DNA of 64,000 nt from Mytilus edulis (taxonomy: Eukaryota; Mollusca; Bivalvia; Mytilida; Mytilidae): positions 77,946,604-78,010,603 of the forward strand of contig NC_092349.1 in assembly GCF_963676685.1 (NCBI RefSeq). Reading direction: 5' to 3'. Below, piece by piece: positions 51,501 through 57,500 of this stretch. The first letter of the stretch is position 1; each line of letters starts with the position of its first letter. Both the position numbers and the translations under genes were made by a program. The notes under the pieces are model-generated. The model was not told the DNA's origin and did no database searches. It worked only from the letters and a program-made list of their open reading frames with translations.

Positions 51501-54500
51501 ATATTTCTGCTACATTTGTTTTTAAGCTATTGCACACTGGGAAATTATAAGGACATATGTTATAAATTGTGTGGTTCTCCGATGATGGGTTGTCAGCAAA
51601 TATAAGCCGATCTTTTGTCTTTATCACCCACCTGGCCCTCCCCAAACTGATAAATACTAAAGAACTTTAAAATCGTTGTTTTTATTTTACCACCTTCAAA
51701 CTGGTCAAAGGATAATAACTCAACAATAGTGAGAATCTTTTTGTTATAGTATTTCACTATATGCACATTTTTAAAACAACTTGATTTTTAAGTAAAGATT
51801 GAATGAAATGCAATCAAAACCCTATGTTACTGACTTGATTTCTAAATCTTCCAAGGCTTATCACTACCTTTTTGATATGTAACCGGAGAGCACGAATTTC
51901 ATTACAAAATTGCTTGTCTCCACCGGGACTCGAACCCGGTACCTCTGTGTTACAAGGCAGCGCGCTAACCGACTGAGCTAAAGAAGTACTTCCTTAGCTC
52001 AACCGCTTACGGCTGACTAAGTATCTACTAAGTTTTTCTAAGGGAAGCAATCCCGTCACACTTCCCCCACCTCAAGAGTCATTATACTCTATAATGATGA
52101 TATCTTCATCTTTTTTATATTTATATTTTAACCTGGCTAGGTAATTCTTCTAACCGTGGGTTATCGTTGGGCGCCAATGTAACCGGAGAGCACGAATTTC
52201 ATTACAAAATTGCTTGTCTCCACCGGGACTCGAACCCAGTACCTCTGTGTTACAAGGCAGCGGGCTAACCGACTGAGCTAAAGAAGTACTTCCTTAGCTC
52301 AACCGCTTACGGCTGACTAAGTATCTACTAAGTTTTTCTAAGGGAAGCAATCCCGTCACAGATACACAAAATATAGTGCATTGATCATAACATTCTAAAC
52401 ATCTTACTCGTGAACGTTTCCAGAAATTTATCAATGTAATATATGCTCATATATTCAAGTCACAAAATGATGTTACACTTGTCAAAAATATTACATAACG
52501 TTTGCAAGGTGCAGGAATCTATTATCTTTTCTAAAAATTTAATTGATGTCATTGTTAAAGTCATCTTTTTAAAATTGGAGTTATCTTCCTTTGTCTAGAA
52601 TTTTTGTTGAATAAACTACAACCAATGCTTTATACAATGCAATATTAAATTTACTTCCCACTGATAAATTAAAGCAATGTTTACATGTCAGTGCTTACAG
52701 TCACTTTGATTAGGTTATTAATATAGAAAGTTAAACCAAGGTAACTTGTGATACAAAGAAATCTGAATAATTTTTTTCCTCCATAATTTACAGTTGTTCT
52801 CTTCTGTATGTGAAAATCCAATAAATTTACCATCAGTGTGTCAAATGTAAAAAAATAAAATAAATACAGCTTTAAAAAGACTGATTTAACTTTTCTTTGT
52901 TTACACAGTGCGACCAGAATTCACTGACACTTTGGCTATCAAACAGGGACGACATCCAATCCTAGAAAAGATCTGCTGTGACACTCCTGTACCTAATAAT
53001 ACAGTAAGTACAGTTTTTTTGCACATCTCCCTTAATGGAGCAGCCTGTATATATAGTGATGGGAACTCTGACCACCTGTTTGTCTGTTCATCCCTCAATC
53101 CCACATTTGTAACAGAAACTCAAACACATAATAGAAAAACAACTTTTTTTAAACTTACACAGAATCTACCTAACATGATGTTCATTTTTTTATCCCTGTA
53201 AGTTTGGTATTCCCAGTAAGTTTGGTATTTACTTTGGTATAAAGTGAACTTTCAACACATCTGTACACTAAAGTACACATGTAAATTCATTTCTCTTAAA
53301 TTCTTACAAGAAAATATTGAAATTGCTCAGATTATTAACAGTTTAATGCCATTGTGCACTTCTTATTATGTTTTTTGGAACAAAGTATTCTGGGGCATTT
53401 TTTATTATTTATTTTGCAAGTTTTCCTATAATAAGTTATAAAATCTTTACAAGCAATAAACATAAAAACATTGACATCTGTTACGTATATGTTATGGCAA
53501 ACTGCACTAATATAACCAACTTACAGAAAGAAGAAAGTAGACAAAGACTAGCAACAAGGAGCAATACTTTGATACCATGGCCAGACCTGCATATAATGAT
53601 AAGAAGTTTTAACTAGTACTCTATACACTCTCTCACCCCTGTGAATGTTGATATTTTATGAATATAAACTTCTAATCTTTTTATATTTCTAGTATGCATC
53701 AGATGACAGTAACTTTATCGTTATAACAGGACCAAATATGGTAATCATCATTATATAGTGTCTTTGTATGTTGGATTTAAACAATTATAGGTCATAAACA
53801 ACCTGAGAATTACTGTACTTGAATGGTATATAAAACAGGAAAATGACTGAATAATTTATTATTAACCATGTAACCTGTGTGAATAAAGATTTAAAATCTC
53901 TCTAAAAAATTGTATTTTGAATTATAAATGTTAATTAAAAATTTTGAAGAGATAGGTACTAGGGATTGATAAAAGTATTGGAACATAAAAAGTTTCTCCC
54001 CATTTCTCACTCATTTTATACCAGCTGCCATATTGGTTTTATTTTCAGAGTGGCAAGAGTACCTACCTACGACAGATCGCCATGCTACAAATCATGGCAC
54101 AGATAGGATCCTATGTTCCTGCAGAGTATGCCTCATTTAGAATAACCAATCAGATCTTTTCTAGGATTGGGAGTGATGATGACATGGAAACTAATTCCTC
54201 CACATTTATGGTTGAGGTTGGTATACGAGAAAGGTCAACGTCAATTTAGGATAACAAAAATATTTTATTTTAAGATTTCAATGAAGTTTATAATAAAAGC
54301 AAGAACAAAGAAAGATCAATGAAGACTAAAATGACTAAGGATGTATTGTAAAAGAGTGGAGACTAATGTGACGTTACCCAAATTGCACCTATTTTAACAT
54401 TTTTTTCACCAACATTTTTTATGATCAAGACAAAAATTTCCATCCTGTGTTTATTTTGTAGCCATATCCTTCTTTATTATATAGGTACATCAATTTGATT

Positions 54501-57500
54501 TTTGATCTCTCTATATATATAGGGATTGAGTCATAGAAAAATGGGTTGGAATTGACCATGATTCCGTAATTAAATTCACATCATTGAAAATCAATTAACA
54601 GATGTTTTGTTTTATTTTTTCAAATATTTAGAACAATTCAACATTAGTACATTTTTTGTACATGCTCACTATAAAAATTTTTTTTAAATGTATGCTTGTA
54701 ACATATTTTTTTTGTTCATTTTTAAATAATGACTTTTTTTTAATGTCACATGGCAGCATTTTCGTACAATTTTCTTTTTACTGTGAAAGCTTCATCTGTT
54801 GATATAAACTGTGAACGTTTAGTGTATATGGACCATAATTTGGTATTTGACCTAAAACTTTAACTTTTATTCTGTGGGTTGTGTTGGTGTTAGAATAGTA
54901 TTAATGGAACAATTGAGTTTTTCAAGAAAAAATTAATACATTTTGATTCACCGTTTACGTGACAGGAAACCAAACAGGAAACCAATCTTTATTTTCTTTA
55001 TTTTGCACAATATATTTCAAAAGACATAAATGAACACCATTACTAGTGTTACTTGCTTCATGTTAATATTTAAAATCTATTTTCAATGTTAAATTAAAGA
55101 TTTTTTTAAACGCGACAGGAAACCATAAGAAACCGAAAGCATTTTTTTAGTTTTATTTTATTGCAAAATCTGCTTAAAATAATCTGAACAGTATACTTTT
55201 TCTTAAAATCCATCTTAAATGTAACAGTATTATAAAACTCCTAAATATGTGCTTGTTTTGAAAACAATAAGTACAATTTATTCAGAAATTTCCATTTTTT
55301 CTTCATTGATACAGGATACCATAATCGTTGTATCTTGATGTTTTAGCCAAAAAAATGTATTTATATTTGGTTTTGAAATTCCAGTTATATACAATTTATT
55401 CCAAATCATTGGCAATGTAAAATTTTTTAAATCCAGTAAAGAAAAAAACTTTTAACTTGTAATTAAAATCTTTAAAATAGGCACCATGTGATATTTGTGA
55501 CCTGTACACCATCTACATGGTTTCCACATTTTAACCTACTTTAGTGTACTAAAATCAATAAAGTACTTCCTTTCAAGTCATGCATGGTAAAAGTTTACTT
55601 CTCCTTTGACAAGTTTATTGCGTTTCTGAAAAGTGTTTGCAGAACAATAATTAAAAATTGTGACAAAGATACCAACTTTGTACATTCCAAGTGTAACGGT
55701 ATATTAACATGTATTTTTTATTAAATTATCTTTATTCACCTAAAATATCCAGTAATATTTACTGCTGAAGCAAAATCAATCCAACGAGCATCGGCACAAT
55801 GATAAGAGACGTAATGTCGATTGAATTTTCTAAGGACCCTTTACATCAATTTCCGGAAACGAAGTGTGTTATAACGTCTGTCAAATCTGAAATCGATGTT
55901 GTCAAGTCATTGGGCATTTATTATCACACAAGATCGTATGTAACATTATGCACATAGGAAAAATAATAGACCCCCGGCACAATCTCTGAAAATTGTATTT
56001 TCCTTTTTTAAACAAGACGAAACTGTGAAGTCTACAGATTATGTTTGCTAACATCCCGTTGGAAACAAAAACAATGTTTAGACCTAGTATTTCATATATC
56101 CGGCTGTAAGGGCATGATCACATGTTAGTCACATGTTTCACGTATGACCGGAAATGATTAGAACTTAACAACAAAATCAATTTTAATAAAAAAAAAAGGA
56201 AATAACTGGACTTCTGTTTCGTGTGAAATGTAACGCATAACGATAACATCATTTTCTAACTTAATTATTATGAAGAACAAAACTAGAATGTAAATCATCT
56301 CTGATTTAACTGTTTGAACATCTCGCGAGAGTTCATATTTGCATATTGTTATAAAGAATTCTAGTACAACAAAGCAGATTACATCATCTAAAATTTGCGT
56401 TACGAAATCGGAAACCAAAGTAACGCTAGTGTTTTTACACCTGCTACAGAAATACTTATAGTTCTCGGCATTTTCTTCTGACTATTCTTATTGGTCGATG
56501 TTCTTTATTATTTGAAAGCAAAAGTTACGAATTTGCTGGTGACGATTATCTATAAATCAGTCAGCGTTATGCACTTCGGAAGCGAAAAGTAACGCGAGAA
56601 ACGACACAAAAATACGGTTGTATAATCTTTGAAATTTGTTAATTTCAATTTTTTTTTCTAGGGAAGAGTAGCATACACTTGTATGTTGATAAAAATAAAG
56701 GCATCTTTAGATGTAGTTACAACTTTTCTTACAGTAATACACATTTTTATCACTTTTTTATCGTTATAGGAAACGAGCCCAATAGCAAATTATGGTCCAT
56801 ATTTGAATATATTCACCTATTTGGTAAGACGTGTATAATGTCAAATAATCAAAACACAAATTGTTAAGTCTCAAAGAAAACTTTTAAAAGTTTATGTTGA
56901 ATAGGTGCAATTTGGGTAACATGAAATTAATTTTAAAAAGAAGAAATAAAGACAGTAGATATTTTAAGTATACTAAGATTCATGCAACAAAAGGTTGCAA
57001 GCAAATTTAAATAAGGTATATTGCTAAACATACATATTTATATGTATTGAAAGTAACAACAAATATCTTATATGAAGAATGTCTTTAAGTTTGTGTCTAC
57101 TATATATACAACTGCTCAATATTAATTTGATGAAGAAATTAAAGGAGCTTATTTTTTCAGATGAGAGAAATTAACTACATTGTACAGAATTCAACAGACA
57201 AATCCTTGATTATAATTGACGAACTTGGAAGAGGTAGATCTTTTTGTATTAGATATAGTTATAGGCCTTGAGTTTATATATGAGCTGCCTCAGATAGAAG
57301 TTGACCTGATATGTCGTACTTATACATCTACATATATAAGTGTTTGATTGATTTTAGAATATTTAAATACAAAATAGAATATGAACTTTGGTCTGTTTTG
57401 TAGGGTTCTTATATAAACTCAATTTTCAGACTTATATAGAATTTTTATACCCCCGCTTTAAAAAAGGGGGGGTATACTGTTTTACCTCTGTCTGTCAGTC

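Larger units (their letters stand above)
51878..52360 (-). mobile_element. miniature LTR retrotransposon with tRNA-like LTRs
   Basis: 483 bp. Two 183-bp direct repeats (51878-52060 and 52178-52360) differ at two positions by eye. On the minus strand each begins TGTGACGGG and ends GGTTACA (TG...CA). GATA flanks both sides (51874-51877 and 52361-52364), a 4-bp target duplication. On the minus strand the 117-bp interior starts TTGGCGCCCAACG, complementary to the 3' end of tRNA-Lys (CUU type), and ends GAGGTGGGGGAAG, a polypurine tract, directly before the 3' LTR. There is no coding capacity, so it needs enzymes in trans. It lies in an MSH4 intron. Confidence 0.88.

Noticed and set aside
51915..51987. 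a functional tRNA gene
   Set aside because: No acceptor-stem partner and no paired anticodon stem. It lies in a duplicated LTR.
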